Of a stretch of DNA of 64,000 nt, positions 23,234-36,900 are shown piece by piece. The DNA is from Paraphysoderma sedebokerense (taxonomy: Eukaryota > Blastocladiomycota > Physodermatomycetes > Physodermatales > Physodermataceae), in contig JAHLJZ010000006.1 in the NCBI GenBank assembly GCA_025602915.1, forward strand, positions 558,001 through 622,000, in the 5' to 3' direction. The translations under genes were made by a program, and so were the position numbers. A model generated the notes under the pieces. That model made no database searches. It had not been told where the DNA came from and saw nothing but the letters and a program-made list of their open reading frames with translations. Numbering within the stretch: position 1 is the first letter of the stretch; each line of letters starts with the position of its first letter.

Positions 23234-24349
23234 AACTTTGAACGCCTTAAGGAAAGGTGTGCCGAGCACCTTGAAAGATTAAACCCTGCTTTTGATTTAC
23301 ATGGATTACTTATTTTATTCTTAATTTAACTCAAACGTGGGACGAAAAGTGACACGATTATCAAGTAATTAAGATAGAATGATTGAATGACACTGATTTG
23401 TGTAGAAGACAGATAGAAATGTAATTAAATACCAAGTCTAGTAATGAAATGTGAACTTGTAGATGCATTTTTGTATTGGCCGGATTGCATGGCTTTAAGA
23501 CGAAATATCATTCGAAGGTGTGCAAATCGTCTATGATCTATATCTCGTATTTCATGCTATCTGGATTTAGCGTTTCACGGTCTAATCCTTCGTGATCCTT
23601 TGACTCTCAATTCAGCACTGTTCTGCGTGAGTATCAATTTGCCAATCTGATGAACTTGATGTGGGAGATAAAACTGAACAAAATCCAAGTCGCCAGACAC
23701 GAAAACGCATTTCCTCAGATTCCTCCGAATGAACCAACTTTAAAATATTTTGTATCCTGTTCAATTTCTTTGCAAATTCATAGTCACGACATATGATGAT
23801 GATGATATAACGCAGTACAAACGCAACCTGTATTCCAAAACATTTTCGTACATCTAAACCAATTTTAATAGCATTCGGTTATTCACTGATACAGTGACGC
23901 AATTTGTAATTCCACAATGACTGATCGTATGTATCTTTTTTTTTTGAATATCTCCAACAATATCAGCTAATTAATTGCTTGCCCTATATTTTTTTATTGA
24001 TGAAATGAAATAATATTACCTTGATATCCTTGCTTCTTGGCTATTCGTTTGATTTTGTCTCCGCGATACACGAATCTTTTGTACGACTTTCGATGCCGAT
24101 TTCATTTCGGACACTACAACTTTCATAAACGCTTAAAATATTACGCACTTTTCACACCATGAACCGAATTCATACAACTCTCTTTTGGCTCGTCTTCTCT
24201 CAATTTCGCAATATCAATTTCATCTTTACTTTCACCTGAATTCAACTCGACTTTGTCTCGGCATTGAATGAATTATGAATTTTTTGTTACTGAAAGCAGC
24301 GACAACGGTATCCGCAAAACCGGCAAAACTGAGGCGTAAGTCGGGAAAT
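23234..24349. other. Intergenic, nothing recognised
   Basis: About 1.1 kb between transporter and kinase genes, both on the plus strand. It holds the transporter 3' UTR and the kinase promoter. A short GATGATGATGAT run occurs near 23794. No coding block found. Confidence 0.5.
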
Positions 24350-26816
24350 ATGTCGGCTTCGAATTCGATAAATAGTGCGCAATTAAAAGCCATGATATCG
24401 GATCCGATGGGGTTTAGGTTTGTGATTGTGATCTTGGTTATCTTCAGCAGATAGAGTAGAGTGAAGTAAATTTGGAAATTTTGAAATTCTTTGGTGAATT
24501 TGAAAATTGATGTGCTGGAAGTGCAATTCTGGATTTCGGAAAGCTTGAATCACCGCTGGTGGTCGAAGTATGTTGGTTCGGTCTTGGATTATTGGTTGAC
24601 GAATTCATTTTAATCATAGGCATATCGCTCATGCACAAAACCATGGGGAAGCCGGGGATGTGTTGAGTGAGATTTGGAAAACTGGAGAAAAATTGCCGAA
24701 TCTTCAAAACTCTTCAGTGAGTAGTTTTGGTAAGAACATCTCGGATCATGCATACTTTTCGAGAGGTTGAAAGTAACCACATGAGTATTAAATTCAAACT
24801 TTGGCTTTCATTCTTTTTAATTTATTTAGATACATCGGGTACGGCTGCTAATAATCCGACAAATTCACTTACTCCTTCTTCGTCTAAACGAAACGTCATC
24901 TCTCGAACCAATACCGCCGATTCCAACCTTTCAACTACCCCTAGCAACAGCAACCCGATTACATCACAGTCCCGCTCGCGACCGATATCAGTAGCCACAG
25001 CCGAAAGAACCGTCGCTGCCAAAATATACTTCGAAAACTATTTTGACAAACTATTCAAAAATCCGAACCCGTATGGTCGCTCGCGTAGACGAATACAATT
25101 AGAAGCCGAACTTGATGCCCTAGGAGTCAGCGATGCAGAAAAAAGAAAGATCCGATCAGAATGGTTAAATCGGGAATCCCAACATATTCGTAAACTCCGT
25201 GAACGAATTTCCGTTGATTCGTTTGAAATTCTCAAAACCTTAGGTCACGGTGCTTTCGGGACAGTCAAACTCGCTAGGGAAAAAGAAACAGGGAATTTAT
25301 ATGCGTTGAAGATAATGGACAAAACAAATATGTTGCTAAAGGGACAGGAAGGGCATGTTAGGGCCGAAAGGGACTTGCTGTCTGAAGCTTCTGAGATGGC
25401 CGAGTGGATCGTTAGTTTGGTTTATAGTTTTCAGGATAACGACAACCTGTATCTGGCTATGGAGTACATGCCTGGTGGTGATTTACTAAGTCTGTTAATC
25501 AAATTTGATATATTTGAAGAAGATTTTGCTAAATTCTATGCGGCACAAATGGTGTGTTGCATTGAAGAGGCTCATAAGATGGGGTAACTATATTTTCTTC
25601 TTAGTTCTCTTATAGCACGGTCGAACATAACTGAAGTTAATTGCTGACCGATATTAATTATCTGTGTTACTATTATTCGTGATGTAGATATGTCCATCGA
25701 GATATTAAACCAGACAACTTCTTATTCACTGAATCCGGTCACCTGAAAATATCAGATTTTGGATTATCAACCGACTTTCATTGGGTACACGATTCCTCAT
25801 ATTTTGAAGCTCATCGCCGTAAAATGCTGGAACTAGTGTTGGAACCGGAGATTAAAAATGGAACAGCGGTGTTACCGAACGCTGAAGTGGATTTGGATGT
25901 ATTAGTTCCACCTACCAAACAGAACATTTTGGATTGGAGGAATAAAAGTAGACGACAGATGGCGTATAGTGTTGTTGGGACGAATAATTATATCGCTCCA
26001 GAAGTACTAGAGGGGTTGGGTCATGATAAGAAGTGTGATTGGTGAGTCAATTGATCCTTAACTGATCCTCGCAGTATTATGTGCTTGCAAATCTGACACT
26101 TACTCTTGGTTTCAAGGTGGTCGCTTGGTGTAATCATTTTTGAAATGCTGTTCGGTTATCCCCCTTTTTGTTCCTCCACTCCTAACCACACGCGTCAAAA
26201 AATTCTTCAACACAAAAAGTACCTTCGTATTCCGTCATCTCCTCAGGTTTCGCGGGAAGCCCAGGACTTAATTGAACGGTTAATGACAAGCAGATCCAAT
26301 CGATTATCATGTAACGAAAACGGGGATGCTGTCGACATCAAGAATCATCCCTGGTTCAGAGGTATCGATTGGGATAGTATAAGGTACGCACAACCGCCAT
26401 GGTGTCCACAATTAGAGAACGAAGTTGATACGCGATACTTTGATCACATGGTAGAAGCGCAAATAGAAATGGGGATGGGTGGATTAAATATCAACGGAAA
26501 TGGTAATGCCAACGACAATCCAGAAAAATCAAAACCGAGTTTACCTCCTTCCCCTGCTTCGCTGCAGCAGCAGAAGCAAACGAATAAAGATGATGTTTCG
26601 CCGTCAAGTTCAGATGAAAATATCTCCGCTGATCAATCGCATAAAAATACAATTGACGAGATACTGGAAATGAGGAAAAAATTGGCATTTAAAGGGTTTA
26701 CTTTTAAGGTGTTTAAGGGCGGTCCTAAAGATTTGGTAAATAATGGAGTTAACAGCAAGGAATCTGCAGGGCAGAGGTCAAACTCGAAAGACGGAAGGCC
26801 GCGGAGTTCAAAATAG
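24350..26816 (+). CDS. NDR/LATS-family AGC protein kinase
   Basis: Exons 24350-24417, 24620-24729, 24830-25583, 25688-26041 and 26117-26816. The first two small exons (MSASNSINSAQLKAMISD and HIAHAQNHGEAGDVLSE) were found by splice phase; the long frame before 24830 is intron. The Mob-binding N-terminal region is present (IYFENYFDKLF to SQHIRKLRERIS), directly before the kinase domain with GHGAFGTVKLA, YALKIM (catalytic Lys), VHRDIKPDNF, DFGLS and CDWWSLGVIIFEM. As in all NDR kinases, a long insert (EAHRRKML to RRQMAYS) precedes the activation site VVGTNNYIAPEV. The C-terminal hydrophobic motif is FKGFTFKVF, with the Thr expected to be phosphorylated by a Ste20-type kinase. It likely acts in RAM/MOR, SIN/MEN-like or Hippo-like signalling in polarity or division. 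The GTNNYIAPE loop differs from Cbk1 (GTPDYIAPE), so I do not assign it to Cbk1. Confidence 0.9.
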
Positions 26817-27132
26817 CCAAACCAGACATAGATATTTTGCACCGAGGTGTCCACTTTCGACTGTCGCAAGAGAGGGATGGAAAATAACAAGAACGTAATA
26901 TTGTAAGACATTTGTAGATAAATGTATCAAAGTCTATCTATTCGCCATTTTCAATTGTTGGTGCGCGAAAAACTCATTTCATGTCACTAGCAGGAGTCAC
27001 TATGACCCGAACTATTGGCTTTGATTTTCACTGATCTGCAAACAATTAATCCCTTCATAGAATCATTTACAGTCCTTCAACAGAATCCAGCTGCCATAAA
27101 ATAACATTTTATCTAGCAATGATATAGATACA
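26817..27132. other. Intergenic, nothing recognised
   Basis: 316 bases between the kinase and the lebercilin-like gene on the same strand. 3' UTR plus promoter; no other signal seen. Confidence 0.5.
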
Positions 27133-29734
27133 ATGTCTACATATTCCTTGGATTTCGATCATGTCGATTCTTCATCTACTCGCGAAATCTCCGCGTCACA
27201 AAGACATCAATTGACGCATGGTTTGAATAAACCAACAAAAATGAAAGAAGATAAAACAAAAGGTAATACGAAATTGTAGTGTTTTGCTATTACCAGTGAA
27301 TGAATAGACACTGAATTTCAAAATTAGGTTCTATATCTAGATCTGCCCCTCGAGCCGCAGGTAAAGGGAAAAAGAAAAATACATCGGGAGGAACGAAGAG
27401 TGTGTTATTCTCAAATTAAAGTCGACCCACTGCCTAGATTATGTACATTAGTTATTAATTCGTCTCGCACACTAGGACAAGGCCAAAGCTTTAATATATC
27501 AACTGGAATCGCAAGTTTCAAACTGAATTTTGAGGAAATTGATAGATTGCAGAACTTAGTGGACGAATACAAGAAGGAGATAACAAAGTTAAAAGAAGAA
27601 AACAAGACATTAAAGAATGTATGTACTTTTGATATTTCATTTGCTGGCAAGATTAACTTTCTGGTCGGAGCGGCTAAAGTTCTTAAAAACTATTGTTTGG
27701 TTTCAAGGTACAATATCGAAATGAAAAAGCACTGCGAGAATTGGATAAAGAACATAACGAGTTTCCTCAGATATTGGAGTCTCTGACGGAAGAAATGAGA
27801 GTTCTCAAGGTCTTCTTTGTTTCTGTTTATCCTAATTCAAGTTTTGTTGAAACTAACCGACGATTGGGGACAGACGCAAAACAAGAAATATGTCGAAAAA
27901 CTAAACATAAATGAAAAACAGTTCCGTCATTTACATGAAGAATTGATGCATCATAAAGATAAATTAGAGAAAAGGAATCAATCGATGAAGTCGCGGAATT
28001 CAGAGCACCACAGTAAACTGATTGCGCGAATACGGGATCTAGAAGAAAGCATTAAAGAACGGGATGAAAGAATTTCGGTAATGTAGTCTCTGTTGCTCTG
28101 TTGCTCAGTTTAACGACCTGGACTTCAGCCAATTAAGAACTGACGAAGAGAGATTGTAGTATTTAACAAAGCAACAGACGTATGCTCAAAAAGACAGCGA
28201 TCGAGATCAAAAGGATGCCAAAGAAAAATATGCTAGATTAGTTGCTTCGAACCTGGAGGTGCAAGCAAAGTACGACGAGGCGTTAATTAAGATAAAGGTT
28301 CGGTTTTCCTTGAGTTTTTGCCACAGTAATGCATCATTCGAAATACACTGACTCCTGATCTGATAGAATTATGAAAAGTTAATCGCTCGCGAATCAATCT
28401 ATTCAAAACATCTGTCAACTTATATCTCAAGTGCTCCGTCTTCCCGCCCTCACTCGAGATTGTCAAATTCAGCTGTCTCTCCTTCTAGTTCTCCCGTTAA
28501 GTCATCTGCTCGATCGCGAAAATCAACAAATGACGACAAGAGCAATAACGGTTTGATACCGCATAAAACGAACCATTTGCCAATCATTGAATCAGAGAAA
28601 GAAGGGATCGCAGACGATCTCAAGGTCGTTAATGAATCGTCAAAGGGAGATTTGGAAGATAAAGAGAAGTCAAAGAAACATGATCAAAATCAGTTAACAA
28701 AAAGTATCGGATCTAATATTTCCACTGCTATCCCGGGCTCCTTGCCTACTTTACCATCGCGGTCGGAGCAAGATTCCGGCGAGACTCAAAAACAGGAAAA
28801 TGTTCCTTTGATGACATCTGTTAAATCCGTCTTCAAACCCAGCTTCACACCGGTCGCTGTCTTATTTGATAATCAATCATCAAAAGCATCTGAATTGTCA
28901 ATTTTCACTCCGACCACCGCCGAAAAACTAACTCAGAATCAAAGGGAGGTTGTCCCAGCACAGAGAAGCCCTTTCAAACCTTCATTTGCATCATCTTTCA
29001 AAGCCACATCTACGGATGTTCCTATACAGGACACAGCACCTACTTTGCGACCGAAACAAACGCATGAATTATCTCCGCTACCGCAATCTTCCATTTTTCG
29101 CCCGACCTTCCTCTCAAGCTCTCCAAAAACATCGAACTCACCTTCAGCTATAAACGCGTCAACGGAGGAAAGCAGTTCCGGCCAGTCAAAGAAAATAGAA
29201 TTCCCAACTTCAAGCTCTAATACTTCATCACATGCGCCAATGAAAGATTCTGTTACGTTACTGGCAAGCACAGGATCATCATCATTATCGTATAAAGCTG
29301 CTTCTTCAGATTTTTCTAGTTCTGATTTGTCGTCTCCGCATAATGCGAGCAAAATACCCGCCCATCGCGATAAATCAGTGATACCGCTGCCGTTAGCAGA
29401 GCCTGCCTTTTCACAAGCCACTATTAAAACGGATAAGGAGATAGACTCGAAAGAGAAAAATAAGCCGAAATTGGTAAATTTATCGGATGCAGAAATTTCT
29501 GACGACGACCAAGAAAGCGAGAAAAAACATCAGTTGGCTCTAGAGAAGTCAATCAAACCAAAGAAAAAAGCTATCAACTTATCCGACGAAGAAGGGGAAG
29601 AGCAAGATAATGCAGGCTATGTCCCGTCTAAACCAAAGTTAAAGTCAGGGATGAATAATCCTCGGACACAAGCGCCTGTTGTCACAGTTGAGTTCAGTGA
29701 TCATGAAGACATATTAGAAGAGGAACTGATATAG
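27133..29734 (+). CDS. LCA5: Lebercilin-like ciliary protein (LCA5 family)
   Basis: Exons about 27133-27262, 27329-27391, 27487-27618, 27708-27809, 27874-28077, 28168-28298 and 28368-29734. Exons 3-7 encode the lebercilin domain: LNFEEIDRLQNLVDEY, then NEKALRELDKEHNEF, LESLTEEMRVLK, KQFRHLHEELMHHKDKL and ARIRDLEESIKERDERIS, in the family order (N-x-ALR-L-EHxxLPxLLxxHxEEVRVLR). The last exon is about 450 residues of Ser/Pro/Thr-rich disorder with repeated FKPSF motifs and an acidic end (INLSDEEGEEQD, FSDHEDILEEE). Lebercilin links to intraflagellar transport and photoreceptor cilia in animals; a fungal copy fits a species with a flagellated stage. The 5' boundary of exon 3 has two possible acceptors (27473 or 27482 region). 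Confidence 0.85.
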
Positions 29735-30035
29735 TTTTATAAGTAGGACTAAGACACTTTGTTCGTTTAAGGGAATGGTGATTTTGTAAATATTTGACAT
29801 TTTTATTGAGAACACACGTTTCATGAGTTCAGACGTCTGTTGTCAGATTCTACATCAGTACACCAATATTTAACATATAAAAGCAGTCATAATCGAACGC
29901 TATAAAATTCACTCTTCCATTTACTTTTACGCCCGGTACTCATAACTGTACTTTCTATTCCTCAATCATGTTGCCACTTTATACAGTTGGCCCAGTCCCC
30001 AGTAACAGGCGAACCTATCCAACAAGAGCAACAAT
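29735..30035. other. Convergent 3' region
   Basis: Short spacer where the lebercilin-like gene (+) and the CLASP gene (-) end towards each other. Nothing recognised beyond shared 3' UTR sequence. Confidence 0.5.
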
Positions 30036-33000
30036 TCATATCCCTTTATCACCATGGCCCATCCTGGGGCCACTTCCGGGCACCAGAAAACCTTTTCGTT
30101 TCTGAATCTGACTGAAGGTTCGGGTTCGTTCTCCGTCCCCTCTCATGTTATCATCAAATTTCGAAGCGTTAAACCGCCTGCCTGTGTTATCGTGTTTTCC
30201 ATTGTTGTTCTGGGTCTGCTCATGCATGCATGCGTCGATGTAAACCTTCAAGATTTTAGTTTGGGCTGTTGATAACTCTAGAGCTTGAAGTAGCGATTGA
30301 AAATCTGAGTCGGGAAAGTTAGAATTTACAGAGACTAAAAAATCAACCGTCGATTTTCGAATCTCGGGGATGGAGTTATTGAATGCCTGTTGTGAGTGAA
30401 TGGAGAAAAATGCAAATTGTTAGAAACACGATGAACGCAATCAAGGAAGGTGAAAGAAAGACGAAATATGAACCTTCAACACTTCATTCTTTAGGTTCAT
30501 CACTTCACTGTAAACTTCATTTCTATTGAACAGGAATAAGGATTCACTTAGCAAATAAAAGGCGCTAGTAACTTCAATGCTAAATTCCGATAGCTCAGCT
30601 AGATAAGCAGATGTCGTCTCAAATATGTTTGAGGGTTTGAAAACGGTGGAAATGGTGAGAAGAAGCTCGTTCGCCGATGATGCTACCTAGACGAGCGGAA
30701 GATTCTGCATCAATAACTTGTGCCGGAAGCAGAAGAAAATACAGAGAGTAGGGACGGAAACATACTGGCGCCGACTTCGATACCCTCCATACAAAAGCCG
30801 CTCGTAAGATCTTCAATAAAAATCCTTCAAAAGCAAGTGACTGGAGCATTATAATTTGCGTGAATGCGATGATGCAAGTTTCTCTTAATTCACTACTCAG
30901 CCGCTCATCACTGACAAAATCAATAACGCAATTCAACAGCTGAGTGGTATCAGTTTCTTCCTCGCCGCCCCGATCTCCTCTACTGAAAGCTGAATCTGAA
31001 ATATCTGCATCTCGAACAGTCCGAATAAGTGACATGAATGTGGATTCATCCGCATTACGTGACGAGATTGCATGGATAAGGGATTTAAGAGACTTTAAAC
31101 CTGTGGCAGACGGCGGTGGATGTGACGTTGATAAAAAAGGGGATTGAGGTGAACCTGGAGATGGCGGTGCCGAAATCAATGATTTAGATGAGGCAGATGT
31201 GGTTGTGAGAAATGTGTTGCTTTGGAGGTCATCTGCCATCGGAAACGATTCCTTGATAAGAGAAGAATTACAAGTCAGGCTAGGTGTTGCCAAATGAAGA
31301 AGGTTTGAACTGTTGTTCCCTCTTCAATGTCGCCCGAAGGGCAAACATCAAGTTGCAATAAAGTTGATACTTCTTCTACATTTTCCTCCGCCTTTTCTCG
31401 CCCCTCACTCAAGTCACTGTCTTCAACGCATTCCTCTGGTTCATTGATTCCGACAAGATTTCTTACTAATGTTTGAAGATCCATTTCTAAGCTTTGCAGA
31501 ACAAAATCAAAACTTTTTTGGTCTAGAATTCTGAGTATTTTAAGCAGTCGAATAACCGCATGGTAAATACTCAACTGCTGAAGATCGGTCGTCAGAATGG
31601 TAGTCGATCCATGAGATTGTTGATTTTTATGTAGTGACAAAGAAGACGAAGAGCTGGCAGTGGTTGAGAGCGAAGAGGTTGTCAATAAAGGTATCAGTCG
31701 AGCCGTAAAGAGTTTAATGTTGGAGGGTTGACCGAAAAAATCTATCAAGTCTGCCTCATCTTCAGCTCTGAACGGTTCTTGCAGTTCTGTTTCGGGATAT
31801 TGATGATCCAATTCAACAGATGCCAGCTTGACGCCTTTCAGGGTGCATACTGCATGTAATAATTCATTCATATATCCTAATATTACTTTGACTACTTCTC
31901 TCTTGCGTTTACCTGATATCGTTGAGTTGTTGTGATCTACCATTAAGCATTTTACCAATATCGCCGCCCATTCTGATAACGGTTCGTTTCGCCGAATAAA
32001 TTTGATACAGTCTTTGCAATATTCGTAGATTTCTAGCAGAGCGTAAGGTGAATTATCATTGATATTTGAGTTTTGAATACCATAATCGCTGCCTATCCTT
32101 TTGGCAGCTACCAGCAATGTGAGAAGTTTTGAAATTGCAGTTTGGAGTGACATGATCCGTGATTTGACGACATAGTTGTAAAAATTGTCAGGGGGAGTAA
32201 TCAACCTGGCAATTACGGCTGGTTGGGTCGCATCTGTCAAAATGACAGTTAATGCTGTACCAAGTTTGCGTGGAATACTTGAGACATCGCCATTGTTCGC
32301 AAAATACTGATACATTGCGTGAATTCCAGATAAGCGAACCTGTGGATCCGAGTGTTCCATCAGACAGGTCGCGACTTCTAATGGTTTTGTTTGAACCGTT
32401 TTCACTCGCTGGGTGCAGGGAGACCTTGTATTTGTTGAGTGGCTGCGGTTAAGGTTATCTTTATTGGAATGGCTGACAGCAGAAGGCTTTATAGCGGAAG
32501 AAGTCGAAGTCGTTCGGCTTTTGCTGTTGGCAGCCAAACTTTTGCGAGCCGCCGACGAGAACGTTTGTTGCAACCTGAAGAAGAGTTCATTTTTGAGATG
32601 ACTAGAATGCGTACAATGGAAGAGAACACTGAATTCTACCGATCAGCTCTATCTGAAAATTTTGCTGCGTATAATCCAAATAGGCCTCTTGCTGCCTCTC
32701 TCACTCCGGGATTGGCGTCACCGACACCTTTCTCAATGATTTTTTCGATAATCTCGAGGCCGCCTGACTTTTCCAACTTGGCTGAATGTCCCTCCAATAT
32801 CACTGTAAAGAAATTACTGATTTGTAATCTGACCTGGGGATTCTTTTCGGAAGCGTAGGTGAATAATGTATTCAGAAGACGGCCCGAGTAACTACTGTTT
32901 CGCAATATTGCACGAATAGCATCAGAACTGGCGTTGAGTGTTAAGCGTTTCGTCTGAAAAATAAGTTTAAACAAATTTCTGATCCAGATTTCGCTGAATT

Positions 33001-33526
33001 GATCCATATCGGTTCTGAACGTTTCCGCTAGTTCTGTTACAGTCGTGCAAGCGGTTATACATAAAGTCGTTCTCAAAGTTGACATCTACAAGCGGTTACA
33101 ACGCATTGAGTATAAACAATTGGAGTAAGAAGGAAATAATAAATAAGTTAAAGTATTATATGATTGATATAGTACGGTCGATCTAATGTTTGAATAAAGC
33201 ACCCACCGCATTAACCAGGCCGTCCACGAACCCTTGAGATCTCAACCCATTTAAAAACCGATCGACGATTTGATAATCTCCTTCCCATTTTGGATATGTT
33301 ATCAGCATAGAGCGCAGCTTATTCAATTCTAACTCCTTTTGTAACCACGTATGTTCTGTTTCTGGAGTTTGGAGCGCATCGACAAGAGAGGAAAACAAAT
33401 CTTCCACCTGCTTTGGTGAGACTACCTGTATTTATAAAATAACAACATTAACTAAGTAGTCATTAGCGGTTGTGAATGCTGTAGATTTACCTCAGTGGGT
33501 GTGCATTTCCTTTGATAGTTTGACAT
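30036..33526 (-). CDS. CLASP: CLASP microtubule plus-end protein
   Basis: Starts MSNYQRKCTPTE, then VVSPKQVEDLFSSLVDALQT. A TOG-type HEAT array follows: LRSMLITYPKWEGDYQIVDR, SSDAIRAILRNSSYSGRLL, YASEKNPQVRLQISNF and GVGDANPGVREAARGLFGLY, the last being the CLASP/Stu1 family signature. A Ser/Arg-rich linker (AARKSLAANSKSRTTSTSS, THSNKDNLNRSHSTNTRSP), which in the family binds microtubules, separates this from a second helical region starting MEHSDPQVRLSGIHAMYQYF. The C-terminus has EIRKSTVDFLVSVN, QSLLQALELSTAQTKILKVY, matching the CLASP CTD that binds kinetochore and Golgi partners. CLASPs rescue and stabilise microtubules at cell cortex and spindle. No SxIP motif was noted. Exon borders in 30.3-30.6 kb are approximate. 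Confidence 0.85.
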
Positions 33527-33942
33527 GGCGGACAGATCCTATCAGTTGGGCTCAGAAGAATGGACTGTACTTGCGTCCTCGGATCATTCGCATTACCGCG
33601 GGAACAGAAAAAATCGGCATCGAATTAATATAATAATTGAACACAAAGTATAGACTTTAAGCCAATATCGATGAGATAAATAAATGATGATTCTTCACTC
33701 TCATAATGCAAATCATTTAATAATCCAGTACATGCATCCCACAATTCGCCACATTATCCTCTACTCTAAACAACGGTTTCAGTATAATGATCGAAACTTT
33801 CTAGCTTACTCTTATCTACACTTGTGTATGTAACTGAGTGAATTCTAGAGGCATAAATTCGAGTCGCTCCACCGCGGGACAGTTCACACGCGTATTTACA
33901 ACGGGCTCGACTACCTGACAGACATCTTTATAAACGAGATTT
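33527..33942. other. Intergenic, nothing recognised
   Basis: About 415 bases between CLASP and the 3' end of FANCI, both on the minus strand. Contains the CLASP promoter. No coding signal found. Confidence 0.5.
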
Positions 33943-36900
33943 TCAATTGCGTCTCAGTTTTTTTGTTCGTGGTTGATTTTCGACTTCATTGTCACTTTCA
34001 TTTCTGCTATGCTTCTTCAAGTCTTCCTCCTCCTCTGCCTCACTCTCTTCTTCCTCCTGTTGCTCCAAAATCGCTTTATCAAATTTGATATCCCGAACAT
34101 TCAATAACTTAAACGTGCTCAGATACTACAGCGGCAAAATCATGCTGTTAATTAAACGGCTCTTGTAGACGGAAATGGCGTATAAATGAAACATTAGATA
34201 GTGATCTGTGCAATGATACTCACGTCTTTGTTGCTTATTTTTGACAGTTGTCCCAACTTCGAGCTAAACTGCTCAATTCGTTTACGAACCATTGGTACCA
34301 GTTTACTTTCTTTATCAAGAACCACCTATGCAATGGAGATCCATTAATAAACAATAATCAAAAACAGTTAGAAACTAGAGACGGCACCTTTCCCGTGGCA
34401 ATTCCCTTTGTGCCTTTTCCTTTGCCTTTCATTGCTCTCTTTCCCTTGCCTTTCTGATTTCCATCATATTTCGCATGATCTCTGCTCGTTAACAACTCAC
34501 TGAACTTTGGACAGATTTGAACCTTCACCAATTCAATCAGATCATGAGTATTTTTATCAACCCTACTATTCGTACTTGTTTCTTTCAATTTATAATCCAG
34601 CAGTAAATTGATAACCTCGAAAGATGAGTTGAGGTAAATTAAAACTTTGTCAAACGTTGATTGTGGAAGTTTTGACGAAATGATTTCGATCAAGGCTAAG
34701 AGGATATGATAAATGCGTTTCGACAGGCGATTACCTGTTCCTGAGAATTGAGAAAACGTAATCTGACTTTCCGGAACGTAGTCATCTGTCCACAACAGGC
34801 AATAGGAAGAAAAGATACAACAGAGTGAATACTGCGTCGCGCAATAGCTTAAGGAAAGGACAATCCCACCTCGATGCTTCTGCATCAAATTACACTTTTC
34901 ATGCAACTTCTGCAAAAACATTTTAACTTCTTCTAGCAGCGTTCCAATATTTGATAACAGCACATCGGAGACGACGGCAACAGTTCTGTTATCGATAATT
35001 GACATTCCAGAGTACTCATCCATGTTTTCATCATCGTCAATGGCAATAGCGTTACCTAGATGTTCATGCACTCCTTGCGCTACTTTGAATAACTGCGCAA
35101 TCCGAGAGAATTGTTGATTGAAAATTCGACATTTCAGTTACTGACGGCACCTAATTGATAAGAATTATCCAACATTTACGAACCTTATCCAACTCAGCTT
35201 CATTTCTAGTTAAAGTCAACAACAATCCCACCACAATTTTGACAAACTCTTTTTCATCTATTTGGACTTTGCACAGCTTCTCCAGCCAGTTTACCAAATG
35301 ACTTAATACAACTCCGTTATTGGTTTCCGTTTCGATCCTGGCGTCCTCGGTTTTTGTGTATTCCATAGCCAACACTTGAATGATGTTCAACGTCGCCGTA
35401 GATTCCTTGATGAGTACTGAATCGTTCGTGTCATCCAACAACAAACTGGAGGCTAATTTCTAGAAAATTTGATTTAAATCGCCTCTTAGTTCTTTCAATA
35501 TCCGAAGAAAACTAGCAAACTACTGAAATGATACCTTCAACACTTGGATCTGTCTATCCAAATATGATAAATTGCTAGAAGATCCTTCTTGACTAGATGA
35601 AAATGTAATGTTTTCGATAAATTCGGCAGCAGCCGTTGATATATCCAAATTCTGAAAGAAAGGATTCAACTTTTTTGGATACTTCTGAACTATTATATCC
35701 ACAATGCGTTGAAAACTTTCGATGGACAATGTTAACAATGTTCGTCCCTGTTAGAAGGACCGAAGATTTAATACACCGGACTATTGACGATTGAATAATG
35801 TAGAAGCACCTTTTCCTTCTTTCCTCCTCCAGACACTACCGTCGCAGCAAATATACTCTCTTTTTTCAAAAAGCTTTGTAAATAAATTTCAGCCAATGAA
35901 ACGCAATCCTCATACAGCTCCATATCGATGTTGTTATCCGTCGCAGCCTGATGCGTATGTCATGGTGAGATTACATTCTCCCTCGAACAAATACGAATAT
36001 TTTAGGAAAGGTATGCAACATACGCAAGTTAATGCTCCCAAAGCTCTGGTCATTAAATATTTTAACAACGAAAGTTCTGTCGACAATGACTTATCGTCGG
36101 CATTATCGAATTGGATTGTAGATACCATATATTTAAGTAAGCGTGATATTGTAGATAATGACATGATAGTTGATTCAATATGGGGCGGAGCTACTTTTGT
36201 CTCTGTTGGATGAACGAGAGATTAAGCAGAAAATGACACAATGTTAACGAATTACCCGCCAAGAGATGTGCCAGGCAAAGACAATGTAAGAGGAACCATA
36301 CTTTTAGTAGCCGCCGCGTTAAACTTTTCTCTGACGAGATTATGCATCGCATGCATTTTGTTAAATAAATGTACAATAATTGCAAACGCCGCTTCATCGT
36401 TATTCTTCGGATCAGCATTATGCATGTGCAACCGTGTTATGAGTATGTACTCGATCATTGCCTATTCGGATAACGCGCATTGTGTAAGTGAACTGGCCAG
36501 AATCTGCAACGTGAGGAATGGGTAAAATGCGACTATCCACCTCGTAACACCCGCTGACCACCAAACTTCTAACATAATTTTTCGTTGCTTGATCATCACT
36601 GAAACCTACTATCATACTCTTATCCATCTCAAAATCCTCCAAAGTAGCATCCTGTAGCCTGCTGAGTACACTCTCCATTGCACTCCGTCCGTTTTGTATG
36701 GAAATCGGTGTCGAGTATACCGTTTCACTTGCTTCATCGGGATTTGAGAATTGAGCGCGAGATTTTCCCTTCACAAAAGCAGAGGCGCCAAACCCAGATG
36801 CCTTTGTAGGGCAAAGGATGAGCAACAATTGAGAAACGAGCTTGAGTAGCCACGGCACGGGCTCCAGGACTTTGACGTTTAGTTTACCGGCGTCTTCAGT

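Noticed and set aside
24727-24829. Open frame upstream of the kinase that includes KLWLSFFLIYL, looking like a membrane anchor
   Set aside because: It starts at a GTAAGA donor and ends at a TTTATTTAG acceptor. Splicing to the small upstream exons keeps phase, so this is intron.
28939-29421. 160-codon minus-strand frame
   Set aside because: Antisense to the Ser-rich last exon of the lebercilin-like gene.
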